The notes beneath the pieces were generated by a model that was not told the origin of the DNA, did no database searches, and saw nothing but the letters and a program-made list of their open reading frames with translations. From IMG/VR virus record IMGVR_UViG_3300036831_000148, positions 82,269-146,268 of that record: a DNA stretch of 64,000 nucleotides; one strand, given 5' to 3'. This document shows, in pieces, positions 45,548-53,629 of the stretch. Source of the DNA: a virus. Made by a program: the position numbers and the translations under genes. Numbering within the stretch: the first letter of the stretch is position 1; every line of letters starts with the position of its first letter.

Positions 45548-46108
45548 TCAGCGGGGATTCTTCCGGTCCGCCAGCAGCCGCAGCGCGGGCACCGGCCCGG
45601 TCACCCTCTCCTGGGTTCCCCGCTCGCGCTGCCATGCCTGCGCAAGGCCGATGCGGGCGCGCCAGGCGAGCTGGGAGACGGCGGCCGGGCTCAGGCCCCA
45701 CTCAGTTGCCAGGCTGGTCACCGGGAAGCCCTCGACCTCCGTCAGCCACAGTACCTGGCGCCAGCGCGGGGACAGCGTGCCGAACGCCCGGCCCACCATC
45801 TCCCGCTCCTCGGCGAGTACCGCCAGGTCGCCAGCTGCCGGGGCGTGGCGGCGCGGGGCCGGGTCGGCCGCGGGCACGGTGCGCCGCCGCTCGGCCAGCC
45901 AGTCACGGGCGATGTTGCGCACCGCCGCCAGTAGGTAGGGCCGGAACGCGCCGGCCGGCCCCCCGCCTGCCCGCATCGCGGCCAGGACCCTGGTAAAGGC
46001 CTCGGCCACGATGTCGTCGGCCGCGTCCGGCGGGACCAGGGACAGCGCGGTGCGCCTCGCCGCCGTCAGGTGCTCGGTGTACAGCGACGCGTAACCGAGC
46101 TCGGGCAT
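45548..46108 (-). CDS. ECF-type RNA polymerase sigma factor
   Basis: 186 aa. Region 2: LVPPDAADDIVAEAFTRVLA, then FRPYLLAAVRNIARDWLAER (about 25-75). Region 4: LSPRWRQVLWLTEVEGFPVT, SLATEWGLSPAAVSQLAWRA (about 115-155). No adjacent anti-sigma gene. It is the last gene before the large RNA promoter and might drive a subset of element promoters; separated from the PadR gene by a terminator. Confidence 0.87.
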   Translation of the reverse strand: MPELGYASLYTEHLTAARRTALSLVPPDAADDIVAEAFTRVLAAMRAGGGPAGAFRPYLLAAVRNIARDWLAERRRTVPAADPAPRRHAPAAGDLAVLAEEREMVGRAFGTLSPRWRQVLWLTEVEGFPVTSLATEWGLSPAAVSQLAWRARIGLAQAWQRERGTQERVTGPVPALRLLADRKNPR

Positions 46109-46120
46109 GGCGGCATGCTA

Positions 46121-46148
46121 ACGGCCCCGGAGGTGACTCCGGGGCCGT
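46121..46148 (-). terminator. Hairpin between padR-like and ECF genes
   Basis: ACGGCCCCGGAG-tcac-CTCCGGGGCCGT, 13 nt past the stop of the PadR-type gene. Confidence 0.7.
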
Positions 46149-46161
46149 GTCGCGAGACTCG

Positions 46162-46473
46162 CTAGCGGGCTGCGCCGTTCAGCCGCTGGCCCCACCGGGC
46201 GAGCGCGGCGCGCGCCTCCCGGTCCCCGAGCTCGGTAAGCCGGTAGTACCGGCGCGGCGGGCGCCCCTCGGCCGGCGGGTAGATGTCCTCCCAGCGCGAC
46301 GTCGTCCAGCCCTTCTCCTCCAGCCGCCCCAGGATCGGGTACAGCGTCCCGCTGCAGATCCCGGTCGCGGCCCGGACCTGCAGCCCGTACACCTCCCGGC
46401 CGGGCTCAGCGAGCAGCTCGCGCAGCACCAGCAGCGTGGTCAGCGTCATCCGGGGGTTGCGCGGCGCGCTCAT
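46162..46473 (-). CDS. PadR-family transcriptional regulator
   Basis: 103 aa from ATG 46473 (MSAPRNPRMTLTTLLVLREL). The winged helix with VYGLQVRAATGICSGTLYPI and LGRLEEKGWTTSRWE, then RRYYRLTELGDREARAAL, is the PadR core; the C-terminal dimer helix is short. Overlaps the upstream gene (ATGA). Possible regulator of the 49726-46162 operon. Confidence 0.85.
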   Translation of the reverse strand: MSAPRNPRMTLTTLLVLRELLAEPGREVYGLQVRAATGICSGTLYPILGRLEEKGWTTSRWEDIYPPAEGRPPRRYYRLTELGDREARAALARWGQRLNGAAR

Positions 46474-46793
46474 GCCGTATCGCCGGTCAGCCGCAGGGCC
46501 ATCGCGCGGTCGGCCTTCCTGCGGGCCGGGTGGGGCAGTGCCCAGACGCACCCGTCGTCAAAGTTCACGCAGAAGTAGTTGCCGTTGTAGATGACCGTAC
46601 TGCCGCAAGACGGGCAGTTCTCCAGCGTCACCCGGCCGCCGTTGCCCCCGTTCACGTCCCGCGCGGTGCTCCAGTTGCAGTTCCGGGTTTCGCAGCGCCA
46701 GTTGCCGAACCGGTAGGTAACCGGGCCGCCGTCACGCGGGCAGGCGTCCCCGGCGACCTGGCCGAAGGACGCACCCGGCTCGCGCCAGTTCAC
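46470..46793 (-). CDS. Zinc-ribbon protein, 107 aa
   Basis: ACPRDGGPVTYRFGNWRCET, RNCNWS, then NCPSCGSTVIYNGNYFCVNF: two zinc ribbons in tandem. Overlaps both neighbours. Confidence 0.7.
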   Translation of the reverse strand: MNWREPGASFGQVAGDACPRDGGPVTYRFGNWRCETRNCNWSTARDVNGGNGGRVTLENCPSCGSTVIYNGNYFCVNFDDGCVWALPHPARRKADRAMALRLTGDTA

Positions 46794-47251
46794 TGGTCGA
46801 TCGAGACCCGGCCGCCGTCGCGGTAGGCCTCGCGCAGCGTCTGGTTCCCGGCTACGTGCAGGAACGGCAGCATGATGTCATCCAGCCCGGCCTGCTGCGC
46901 CGCGATGAGCGCGAGGTTGGCCTCCAGCCAGTCCTTGACCACCCTCCACGCGACGTTGGCGGCGTGCTCGCGGCTCTCGTAGGAGGTACGGCGCCCGCCG
47001 TCGCTGCGCAGCTTCCCGGCCCGGCTGGCGGCGGACAGGACCCGCTGCATCGCGTCGGTGTCCACCGGCAGGGTGAATGCCTGCTCACCGTGGCCCTCGG
47101 TCTTCAGGATGAACGACATCCCGACCGGCGCGCCGTCAGAGAAGTGCAGCGCCACCGAGTCGGCGCCCGCAGCGGCGAGGATCGCCTGGCACTCGGCCAC
47201 GGTCTTAGCCGCCGGGATGGCAGTGGTGTAGTTAAGGGGCTTACCGGGCAT
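46790..47251 (-). CDS. Hypothetical protein, 153 aa
   Basis: ATG 47251 (MPGKPLNYTTAIPAAKTVAE) overlaps the gene upstream by 11 nt. SVALHFSDGAPVGMSFILKT followed by a helical half (LIAAQQAGLDDIMLPFLHVA). Beta/alpha small fold, no family recognised. Confidence 0.75.
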   Translation of the reverse strand: MPGKPLNYTTAIPAAKTVAECQAILAAAGADSVALHFSDGAPVGMSFILKTEGHGEQAFTLPVDTDAMQRVLSAASRAGKLRSDGGRRTSYESREHAANVAWRVVKDWLEANLALIAAQQAGLDDIMLPFLHVAGNQTLREAYRDGGRVSIDQ

Positions 47252-47660
47252 TGCATTCTCTCTTCTTAGCGAGCTCGCCGCGCATGATCTCCGCCAGGCG
47301 GACGACTTCAGGGATGACAGGCGGCTCCCGCCAGCTCCCGCACGCGCTGTAGCGGTAGGCGCTGGTCGCCCAGACGTAGCAGTAGGCCTCGTACACGTCC
47401 TGGCCGACGTTCCCGTAGTGGTACCAGCGCTCAACCTGCTCCAGGGTCATGTTCAAGAGCGTGCGGGCACAGCAGTCCCGGCAACTGCTCATGAAGTGCC
47501 GGCGGCCGCCGTTCAGCACGTGGCCGGGCGCGAACTCCTCGGCCTGGTAGCAGGCGGTGCACACCCACTCCTCCGGCTGGTCGCGGCCCGGTCCGGAGTA
47601 CCAGTAGAAGGCCCTGCGCCCGCAGTCACGGGCGCACGGGCCGTCGTAGAAGGCGCTCAC
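47241..47660 (-). CDS. Hypothetical Cys-rich protein, 139 aa
   Basis: Cys blocks PCARDCGRRAFYWYSG, WVCTACYQAEEF, MSSCRDCCARTLLN suggest a zinc-binding domain of about 70 residues. C-terminal part Tyr-rich (VYEAYCYVWATSAYRYSACG). Confidence 0.7.
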   Translation of the reverse strand: MSAFYDGPCARDCGRRAFYWYSGPGRDQPEEWVCTACYQAEEFAPGHVLNGGRRHFMSSCRDCCARTLLNMTLEQVERWYHYGNVGQDVYEAYCYVWATSAYRYSACGSWREPPVIPEVVRLAEIMRGELAKKRECNAR

Positions 47661-47974
47661 CTGGGGTCGATGTAGTCGGAGATGCTGATCTCTACCCAGA
47701 CCAGCGGAAACTGCCTGACCTCCACCTCAAAGGGGGCTAGCGGCGCAACGGCTCCCCGGGCAATCCTCTGGTCCGTGTTGCACTGGGGCCGTCCCAGGAA
47801 ACCGTGACGGCGCCGGCCGGAGGATCGCATCGGGTTGTAGAAGACCAGGCCGGACCCGGGCCGGACCAGCCACCAGTAGTCCGCGTAGCGCTGAAAGTAG
47901 GTGCCCTTGGGCGGCGCCGCCGCCTCTTCTGCGGGCAGGAACAGGTAGTCTTCCGGCTTCAGCTCAGCGAGCAC
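47657..47974 (-). CDS. Hypothetical protein, 105 aa
   Basis: MLAELKPEDYLFLPAEEAAA, YFQRYADYWWLVRPGSGLVF, ending VWVEISISDYIDPR. Probably a beta-rich domain. Overlaps the next start. Confidence 0.7.
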   Translation of the reverse strand: MLAELKPEDYLFLPAEEAAAPPKGTYFQRYADYWWLVRPGSGLVFYNPMRSSGRRRHGFLGRPQCNTDQRIARGAVAPLAPFEVEVRQFPLVWVEISISDYIDPR

Positions 47975-47975
47975 G

Positions 47976-48398
47976 TCACAGCCCTTTCATCAGCAGGTCG
48001 TAGCGGCAGAACACCCGGCGGCCCTGCATGATGGTCGGCCAGAACCGCGCGGTGACCTCGTCTTGCCGCTCGTCGGTGTACGTGCCGAGCCCGAGCACCC
48101 CGACGGTGACCTGGTCGCCGTCCGCCGAGACGACGAACAGTTCGCTGTACGGCCCGCCGGGGTAACTGCGGTGCGCGCACCGCGTGTTCGGCTGGACCGT
48201 GACCGCGGCCTCGCGCTTGCGCTCCTTGTCCTGGCACGTCTTGCAGAGGATGTACACCCCGGACGTGTTGTTGGCGTACTCCAGCTCCTCAGCGGTCCAG
48301 CCCTTGTCCAGGTCCAGGTACATAGTGCCGGTGCACCCGTCGCAACTGTGGATCATCAGGGCGGGAAGCTCACTCAGCGGGGGCAGCGGGTCACTCAC
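47976..48398 (-). CDS. Zinc-binding hypothetical protein, 140 aa
   Basis: MIHSCDGCTGTMYLDLDKGW, VYILCKTCQDKERKREAAVT: one zinc ribbon (about 15-56), followed by a beta domain (ELFVVSADGDQVTVGVLGLG). Overlaps the upstream gene by 8 nt. Confidence 0.7.
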   Translation of the reverse strand: MSDPLPPLSELPALMIHSCDGCTGTMYLDLDKGWTAEELEYANNTSGVYILCKTCQDKERKREAAVTVQPNTRCAHRSYPGGPYSELFVVSADGDQVTVGVLGLGTYTDERQDEVTARFWPTIMQGRRVFCRYDLLMKGL

Positions 48399-48726
48399 CG
48401 GCGTGCATCCTGTTCAGCCGGTCGATCTCGGCAGCGGCCAGCGCGGCGGCCCGGCGCAGCCCGTCTTCGTCACTGCCGAGATCGGCAGTACCCTGACGGT
48501 GGCCGAGGATCACCCGGTCAAGGCGCCGGCGGGCCATGACGGCCAGCGTGCCAGTAACCATGCCGTCATCCAGCGCCGGGGTCCAGCCGATCTGCTCTAC
48601 CTGACGGCGGCGCTCGCGGATGACCTCGGCCACCCCGGCCAGCGCGCCCGCCAGGTCCAGGAACACGAGGTTGTCCCAGACTTCTTTAAGCTCCCGGACC
48701 TCGTCCGGGCTGGGTACCTCACCCAT
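48391..48726 (-). CDS. Hypothetical helical protein, 111 aa
   Basis: MGEVPSPDEVRELKEVWDNL, AGALAGVAEVIRERRRQVEQ, then AAALAAAEIDRLNRMHAGE. The layout resembles DUF-type NTPase-binding helices but no family is recognised. Confidence 0.7.
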   Translation of the reverse strand: MGEVPSPDEVRELKEVWDNLVFLDLAGALAGVAEVIRERRRQVEQIGWTPALDDGMVTGTLAVMARRRLDRVILGHRQGTADLGSDEDGLRRAAALAAAEIDRLNRMHAGE

Positions 48727-48727
48727 C

Positions 48728-48916
48728 TCAGCTCCCCTTCAGGGCCTTGCGCAGGCCGGCAAGCTGCCCGGCCAGGTCGTCAATGTCGGCGATCACCGTC
48801 TCGCGGCAGGCCCCGCCGGCGACATGGCGCCAGATCATCCCCGCCTGGCAGTGCAGGGCCGCGAACACGGCAGCGGCCTCCACGCTCTCGTCGGGCGTCA
48901 GGCGCTCGCCGCTCAC
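48728..48916 (-). CDS. Hypothetical protein, 62 aa
   Basis: GTG 48916 overlaps the upstream stop (GTGA). SGERLTPDESVEAAAVFAAL, IADIDDLAGQLAGLRKALKG; helical. One base after its stop comes the next start. Confidence 0.6.
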   Translation of the reverse strand: MSGERLTPDESVEAAAVFAALHCQAGMIWRHVAGGACRETVIADIDDLAGQLAGLRKALKGS

Positions 48917-49134
48917 CGGGCGCACACCGGGTTCCCGTCGTGGATGCCGATCACCCGCTGCCCGGCCGGGCAGAACACCGACGGGACGGGCGCGGGGGTG
49001 AAGATAGAGGGAACCGAAGACGGGCCGGGGCGGGTGGCAACGGCGTGCACGCCGATCGCCGCGAACACGACCAGGGCGCCCAGCAGCACGCCGACGAGCA
49101 GCCCGAGCAGCACCTCGCGCACGGTTTCGCTCAC
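48913..49134 (-). CDS. Single-span membrane protein, 73 aa
   Basis: VREVLLGLLVGVLLGALVVF (about 5-24) is a membrane span; the rest is Pro-rich and ends VFCPAGQRVIGIHDGNPVCA, which resembles short extracytoplasmic tails with a Cys pair. Overlaps both neighbours. Confidence 0.65.
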   Translation of the reverse strand: MSETVREVLLGLLVGVLLGALVVFAAIGVHAVATRPGPSSVPSIFTPAPVPSVFCPAGQRVIGIHDGNPVCAR

Positions 49135-49532
49135 CGCAGGTCACCCCGCTCAAGCTCCTCCGGGGTGACAGTGGACGCGTCCAGCACCCGCTCCGCCTCC
49201 GCGTCGTCCACCGGGTAGTCGCTGACGACCCACGTGTAGTTGTCCGAGCCGTCGTCCGCCTCGCGCAGGTGCACGCGCCCGCCGGAGACCTCAGTCACGA
49301 ACGCGGCGATCCGCGCCATGTCCGGCTGCTCCTGCCAGTCCCAGGAGAACGCCTTCGCACGCGGCGGGCTGAAAAAATCCGGGCTCATGGTCACGACCCG
49401 GTCAGCGCCGGGGAACCGCACGTACAGGGCGTACTCTCCGACCTTGACCAGGGTGACCGCCACGGTCGGCCGGTCCAGGAACCGCCGGACCAGCGTCTTG
49501 CCCACGTACGCGCGGGCCTCCTCCAGCAGCAT
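49131..49532 (-). CDS. Hypothetical protein, 133 aa
   Basis: TVAVTLVKVGEYALYVRFPG and later VHLREADDGSDNYTWVVSDY; acidic C-terminal helix. Second gene of the long unit starting at 49726. Confidence 0.75.
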   Translation of the reverse strand: MLLEEARAYVGKTLVRRFLDRPTVAVTLVKVGEYALYVRFPGADRVVTMSPDFFSPPRAKAFSWDWQEQPDMARIAAFVTEVSGGRVHLREADDGSDNYTWVVSDYPVDDAEAERVLDASTVTPEELERGDLR

Positions 49533-49726
49533 CAGAACGGGCCGGTCTCTTCAGAGCCGTGGCGCGGGATGCGCGGCTCGGCAGCCGAGCCGCTGATGAC
49601 GCCGGTCGCCGTCATCCGCTCGCCCGGCCGCAGCACCTCGTTCTTCAGGAGCCAGCTGGTCGCCTCTTCCGGGGTGTTCACGCCGTCCTTGACCAGGCGC
49701 TTCATGAATTCCAGCCGGTTGTTCAC
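49532..49726 (-). CDS. Hypothetical protein, 64 aa
   Basis: MNNRLEFMKRLVKDGVNTPE, EATSWLLKNEVLRPGERMTA. First gene of a ~12-gene unit ending at 46162; leader GAGAGGGGCAGTTA is a degenerate version of the shared leader. Confidence 0.7.
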   Translation of the reverse strand: MNNRLEFMKRLVKDGVNTPEEATSWLLKNEVLRPGERMTATGVISGSAAEPRIPRHGSEETGPF

Positions 49727-49761
49727 TAACTGCCCCTCTCGGTTGCCTGCTTATGCTACCT

Positions 49762-49791
49762 AGCCTACTAGTCCTCTTGACCAGAGTCAAG
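49762..49791 (-). promoter_or_regulatory. Palindrome promoter for the 49726 operon
   Basis: CTTGACTCTGGTCAAG (49776-49791), spacer 17, -10 TAGGCT. Confidence 0.8.
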
Positions 49792-49815
49792 GGATAGGGC
49801 ACCAGGAAGCGCCCG

Positions 49816-50151
49816 TTACCGGGACCAGTCAAGGCCGGCCGAGTTCTTGCAGGCCGTGATGCCCGCCCGCGGCCAGTGCAGGTGGTGAAGGCGGCCACCC
49901 CGGAACTGGTACATCCAGCAGACGTAGCCGCCGCGCTGCCGGTAGCGAACTGCGGCCGCCGCGAAGCCGACAAGCCCCAGGCCGAGGGCAAGGCCGAGCA
50001 GCGCCACCCCGGTCAGCAGGGGAGCGCTCACGTGGTAGCCCTCACCAAGGATCACCAGCAGGGTGCCGCTGGTGAGGGAGCCGGCGGACAGCACGGACAC
50101 TACGGCGACCCGGCGGGCACCGGGGTCATCAGGCCTCTCGGGAACGGTCAC
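49816..50151 (-). CDS. Two-span membrane protein, 111 aa
   Basis: GTG 50151 overlaps the upstream stop. Spans at about 16-36 (VAVVSVLSAGSLTSGTLLVI) and 48-70 (LTGVALLGLALGLGLVGFAA), then a basic, aromatic tail (YVCWMYQFRGGRLHHLHWPR). Confidence 0.7.
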   Translation of the reverse strand: MTVPERPDDPGARRVAVVSVLSAGSLTSGTLLVILGEGYHVSAPLLTGVALLGLALGLGLVGFAAAAVRYRQRGGYVCWMYQFRGGRLHHLHWPRAGITACKNSAGLDWSR

Positions 50152-50543
50152 CGCTCGAACACCCACCATCCGTCGTAGTCGGCAGGCACCGCCGGGTAGG
50201 CCGCCAGCATCGGCACCAGGATGCTCATATAATGCCCGCGCTCGTCCTCGTCGGACAGGCACCAGAGGTTGGCACCGTCCCAGCGGGCCCGGCACTTCCC
50301 GCCGTAGGAGCCGTTGATATACGCCGCGAGGAACTCCCCGGCGGAGCGCCGGAGCGGGGACTGGTAGTCGGTCAGCAGGCCGGCGCACGCCATGGTCCGG
50401 ATCGGCCCGGTACGGTTCACGCGGTGACGGCGGAACCACACCGCGTCCACCTCGCCGCGCCCGTCTACCTCAGCAAGGCGGTACGTGCTCAGGTCCACCG
50501 CGTAATGCGCGCGGGAGGTCATGAAATTCTCCGCCTTAATCAC
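50148..50543 (-). CDS. Hypothetical protein, 131 aa
   Basis: HYAVDLSTYRLAEVDGRGEV, YINGSYGGKCRARWDGANLW, ending PADYDGWWVFER. Beta-rich, no motif recognised. Overlaps both neighbours. Confidence 0.7.
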   Translation of the reverse strand: MIKAENFMTSRAHYAVDLSTYRLAEVDGRGEVDAVWFRRHRVNRTGPIRTMACAGLLTDYQSPLRRSAGEFLAAYINGSYGGKCRARWDGANLWCLSDEDERGHYMSILVPMLAAYPAVPADYDGWWVFER

Positions 50544-51034
50544 AGCGCAGGCACCCCCTCAAGTACGGCCGCGCGGGCGATCCCGCGCGCCTCCAGTTCA
50601 CCCAGCAGTTCCGTCAGCTCGCCGATGGACACCTCGCCGCTAGCCAGTTGGCAGGCGAAGGCGCGCCGCTGCGCCTCGGCGGCGTACTCCAGTTCCGGAG
50701 ACCACTGCATGGCGTCGCCGTAGGCCGGCGAGTCCCAGAGGGACTCCCACGCGTCAGCCTCGTAATCCGGCCACGTCACCGGGTTAGACGGCTGAACCGC
50801 CACCTCGGCCCCGTACCAGCGCAGCAGGCTCGCCCGGCCGTAGGCGCCCGACGACGACAGGAACGCCCGCTCGCGCGGCCAGCGGAACTGGCGGCGGCGC
50901 AGTTCGCGGCGCTCCGCCCTGCTCAGCGTCTTCAGGAAATCCGGGGAGCTCCAGCACGCGGGCCACCAGCCGGGGGAGAACGACCCCTCCGGGTAGATGA
51001 CCGACAACTGGTAGACCCGCTGCACCCGGCTCAT
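50540..51034 (-). CDS. Hypothetical protein, 164 aa
   Basis: ATG 51034 (MSRVQRVYQLSVIYPEGSFS) overlaps the upstream stop (ATGA). LKTLSRAERRELRRRQFRWP and a helical C-terminus (IGELTELLGELEARGIARAA). No family recognised. Confidence 0.75.
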   Translation of the reverse strand: MSRVQRVYQLSVIYPEGSFSPGWWPACWSSPDFLKTLSRAERRELRRRQFRWPRERAFLSSSGAYGRASLLRWYGAEVAVQPSNPVTWPDYEADAWESLWDSPAYGDAMQWSPELEYAAEAQRRAFACQLASGEVSIGELTELLGELEARGIARAAVLEGVPAL

Positions 51035-51375
51035 TCCGACCCCTCCGACCCGAACCGCTGCAGCAGGGCGGCAAGCTCGCGCATCTGCTGAACGGACATG
51101 TCGTTCCTGGCGCGGGACGGGTTGAAGCCCCACGGGCGCAGCACCGCAGTCAGGCTCTCCCGCTCCTGCCGCTCGGCGAAGCCCTCTACCGACTCGATGC
51201 GGAAGTCCTGGGTGCCGGTGACGTGCAGGCCGGTCTCCCGGAGGAACCTCATGCCGGCCACGGTCAGCCACTTGTGCCCGGCCGCCTGCACCTGCTCGCG
51301 GCGCGGGGAGCCGGGGATCCCGATGTAGTAGACGGTGTCCCCGCGCTCCACGGCGGAGAGGTCGTTAGCGCGCAC
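51031..51375 (-). CDS. Hypothetical protein, 114 aa
   Basis: RGDTVYYIGIPGSPRREQVQ, then GHKWLTVAGMRFLRETG; C-terminal MSVQQMRELAALLQRFG. Possibly a small barrel plus helix. Overlaps upstream gene by 11 nt. Confidence 0.7.
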   Translation of the reverse strand: MRANDLSAVERGDTVYYIGIPGSPRREQVQAAGHKWLTVAGMRFLRETGLHVTGTQDFRIESVEGFAERQERESLTAVLRPWGFNPSRARNDMSVQQMRELAALLQRFGSEGSE

Positions 51376-51751
51376 CCGGCGCTCCCTTCAGCCGGGCCGC
51401 GCGGGCGAGCCACCCGGCCTCGAACGACGCGGCCTCGCCGGCGCACTCGTGGGCCCGGTCGGCCCGGTACCAGGAGGCGTAGTCAGCGGCCAGGGCGGAC
51501 GGCTCGTCTTCCCGCGCCAGCCCGGTCACTGCGGCGATCCACTCGGCGGCGACCTCCTCCGCGCTCGCCTGCAGCGCGTCCATGTCGTCGTCCTTCCACT
51601 CCTGGCCCGCGTAGCCGGGCAGGTCGCAGCGCATCAGCCAGTTCGGGTCCTCGCGGCGCGTCTTCCAGTTGATGCTGAACAGGCGGATCCCGCCGGCCGT
51701 GCCCGTGTGGGTGCTGTACTGGCCCTGGGCCCACGTCAGCAGGCCGCTCAT
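51365..51751 (-). CDS. Hypothetical protein, 128 aa
   Basis: MSGLLTWAQGQYSTHTGTAG, RLFSINWKTRREDPNWLMRC, then helices DALQASAEEVAAEWIAAVTG. No family recognised. Confidence 0.75.
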   Translation of the reverse strand: MSGLLTWAQGQYSTHTGTAGGIRLFSINWKTRREDPNWLMRCDLPGYAGQEWKDDDMDALQASAEEVAAEWIAAVTGLAREDEPSALAADYASWYRADRAHECAGEAASFEAGWLARAARLKGAPGAR

Positions 51752-52227
51752 GACGCGCCTCCGGCCTGCAGCGCGGCGCGCACCGCGTCCCCCGGGCTCA
51801 TGCCGAGGGCCTTGCGGGCCTCGTCCATCTGCGCGAGCAGTTCCCCCACGCGCGCCTCGGCCAGGACCATGTCATCCCGGGCCACCTCCAGCGCCAGCCC
51901 CGTGGTCACGTACTCCGACAGCCCCGCCCGCTCCTCGAACTCGGCCAGGGCCGCGCGGCCGTAGTCCAGCAAGGTGTAGCGGGTGACGGTGAACTGCGTG
52001 CGGCCGGCGATGAAGCCGTGCGCCCGCAGCGCCCGCGCGGCCCGGCCGAGCGCCGAGAGGTTCTCGGGACTCGGGTCCGGTACCAGGCCCTCAGCGGCCA
52101 GTTCGGCGAGGGAGAACCACCGCCGGTACCCGTCGGGGGCCAGCGTGGTCGGCTGGCGGCGGCGGAGCGCCGCCAGCCGCAGCATGGACAGGACCGTGAC
52201 CCTGTCCGCGTTCAGGTACCGGGTCAT
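51748..52227 (-). CDS. Hypothetical protein, 159 aa
   Basis: RWFSLAELAAEGLVPDPSPE and ALGRAARALRAHGFIAGRTQ resemble a winged helix; the C-terminal third is a coiled helix (VARDDMVLAEARVGELLAQM). A DNA-binding role is possible. Confidence 0.7.
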   Translation of the reverse strand: MTRYLNADRVTVLSMLRLAALRRRQPTTLAPDGYRRWFSLAELAAEGLVPDPSPENLSALGRAARALRAHGFIAGRTQFTVTRYTLLDYGRAALAEFEERAGLSEYVTTGLALEVARDDMVLAEARVGELLAQMDEARKALGMSPGDAVRAALQAGGAS

Positions 52228-52589
52228 GACTCCCCCGGCTCCGGGGCCGTGGCCGCTGCGGCCATGGCCTCAAGGCGGCGGGTGCTCAGGTTGCACCGGT
52301 GGGTAACGTCCACCCCGGCCGCGCGCAGGGCCGCCTCGGCCGAACCTCGCCGGCGCGCCTCCTCAGCCTCCTCCAGGGTCCGGAAGTACTGGTGGCCGTA
52401 GCTGTCGTTGGTCCGGCCCTCCTGGCGGCGGAACACGGTCACGCCGTGGGGGTAGTCAATCGTGACCAGCTTCGGTCCGGCCTTGACGACCGTGCCCTCC
52501 CAGCCGCCCGCCGGCTGGCCGACCCGGTCGCCGTTCACGTCGAAGACGCGGACCTGGTCGCCTGGCTTCACGTCCCGGTAGTTCTTCAC
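52224..52589 (-). CDS. KOW/SH3-like domain protein, 121 aa
   Basis: GTG 52589 after GAAGGGCAGGCACCCT. VKPGDQVRVFDVNGDRVGQ, GWEGTVVKAGPKLVTIDYPH is a KOW-like small barrel; then a Glu/Ala helix. First gene of a seven-gene unit reaching 49816. Confidence 0.7.
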   Translation of the reverse strand: MKNYRDVKPGDQVRVFDVNGDRVGQPAGGWEGTVVKAGPKLVTIDYPHGVTVFRRQEGRTNDSYGHQYFRTLEEAEEARRRGSAEAALRAAGVDVTHRCNLSTRRLEAMAAAATAPEPGES

Positions 52590-52622
52590 AGGGTGCCTGC
52601 CCTTCGTCGGTTACTTACCAGC

Positions 52623-52652
52623 AGGCTATCAGTAGTCTTGACTGGAGTCAAG
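52623..52652 (-). promoter_or_regulatory. Palindrome promoter for 52589 operon
   Basis: CTTGACTCCAGTCAAG (52637-52652), spacer 17, -10 TAGCCT; the stop of 52648 lies within it. Confidence 0.8.
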
Positions 52653-53289
52653 AGACATGGGCATCCCGGATAGCCGCCTTCTCGGCCGCCGTCAGCGGCC
52701 AGGACGCGCGGCCCGGCCTGCCGCCGTCCGCGTGCGACCAGCCCTGGCACGGCCCCTCATGGTCGGTGTCGTGGCCGGGCGCGGCATCGCACTGCCACAT
52801 GTGCAGCGGGTCGGGCCGGTAGAACTCGCCGCACCGGCGCGGGACACCCGGCCAGCCCTGCGCCAGCCAGGAAGCCAGCCACGAGTGCAGCCAGGCGGCC
52901 ATCGGCCGCTCCAGCAGGATGGACCGCGGGTGGCCGGTGGTCCGGTGGCCGACTGACAGCAGCACGACGTCCTCCCGGGCCGGGCGCGAGCGTGGCCGGG
53001 CCTGCAGGTAGCTGGTGCCGAACACAATCTCGGCGCCGGCGGGGCCGGCCTCCAGTTGCGGGTAGCCGTGGCCCCACGGGTTGGAAGTCATCGGCACGGT
53101 GCCCGAGCTCTCGGCGTCGCGGACCTGGCGGCGCAGCTCGCCGTTCTCGATGAGCAGCTTCATGTAGCGGTCGGTCAGTGCGGCCACCTCGGCGTTCAGG
53201 GAGGCATAGCACCGAGGGCACGCGCCGTCCCCTTCCCAGTCGGGGTGCTCCGGGTTGAGGCAGCGGTCGTCAGCAGTGGGGGCAGTCAT
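52648..53289 (-). CDS. Hypothetical zinc-binding protein, 213 aa
   Basis: GDGACPRCYASLNAEVAALT near the N-terminus (one CxxC plus an upstream Cys), then a helical stretch, and a C-terminal Cys/His region RRCGEFYRPDPLHMWQCDAA. Last gene of the 54641 unit; stop inside the palindrome. Confidence 0.7.
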   Translation of the reverse strand: MTAPTADDRCLNPEHPDWEGDGACPRCYASLNAEVAALTDRYMKLLIENGELRRQVRDAESSGTVPMTSNPWGHGYPQLEAGPAGAEIVFGTSYLQARPRSRPAREDVVLLSVGHRTTGHPRSILLERPMAAWLHSWLASWLAQGWPGVPRRCGEFYRPDPLHMWQCDAAPGHDTDHEGPCQGWSHADGGRPGRASWPLTAAEKAAIRDAHVS

Positions 53290-53629
53290 TGGCGTCTCCT
53301 GTCGCGAGGAAGCGGGCGGTAGACCGCTCGCGCTGCCAGGCGGGGTAGCCCTCCAGGTCCAGCCCCGCCTCGAACCGCTCGGCGTACGCCTTCGCCGACT
53401 CGGCCAGCGCGGTCAGTTCCGGCGCGCCTCCCGGGCGGCCCGGCCCGCGGCCGAGCGGGAAAACGATCACGCTCTCCGCCGACTCGCGGGCGGTACGCGC
53501 CGTCAGGCCCCGCGCGCCGGTGGCGACCAGGAACCGGGCCAGCCGGACCTCCCGCTCACCAGTAAGGACCAGGTAGCCGTGCTCGGCGCCGTAGGCGAAC
53601 TGGACGCGCTCGACTTTAATCCAGTCCAT
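53270..53629 (-). CDS. Hypothetical protein, 119 aa
   Basis: ATG 53629 (MDWIKVERVQFAYGAEHGYL) overlaps upstream stop (ATGA). VLTGEREVRLARFLVATGAR; ends ATGDANDCPHC, a possible half zinc site. No family recognised. Confidence 0.7.
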   Translation of the reverse strand: MDWIKVERVQFAYGAEHGYLVLTGEREVRLARFLVATGARGLTARTARESAESVIVFPLGRGPGRPGGAPELTALAESAKAYAERFEAGLDLEGYPAWQRERSTARFLATGDANDCPHC

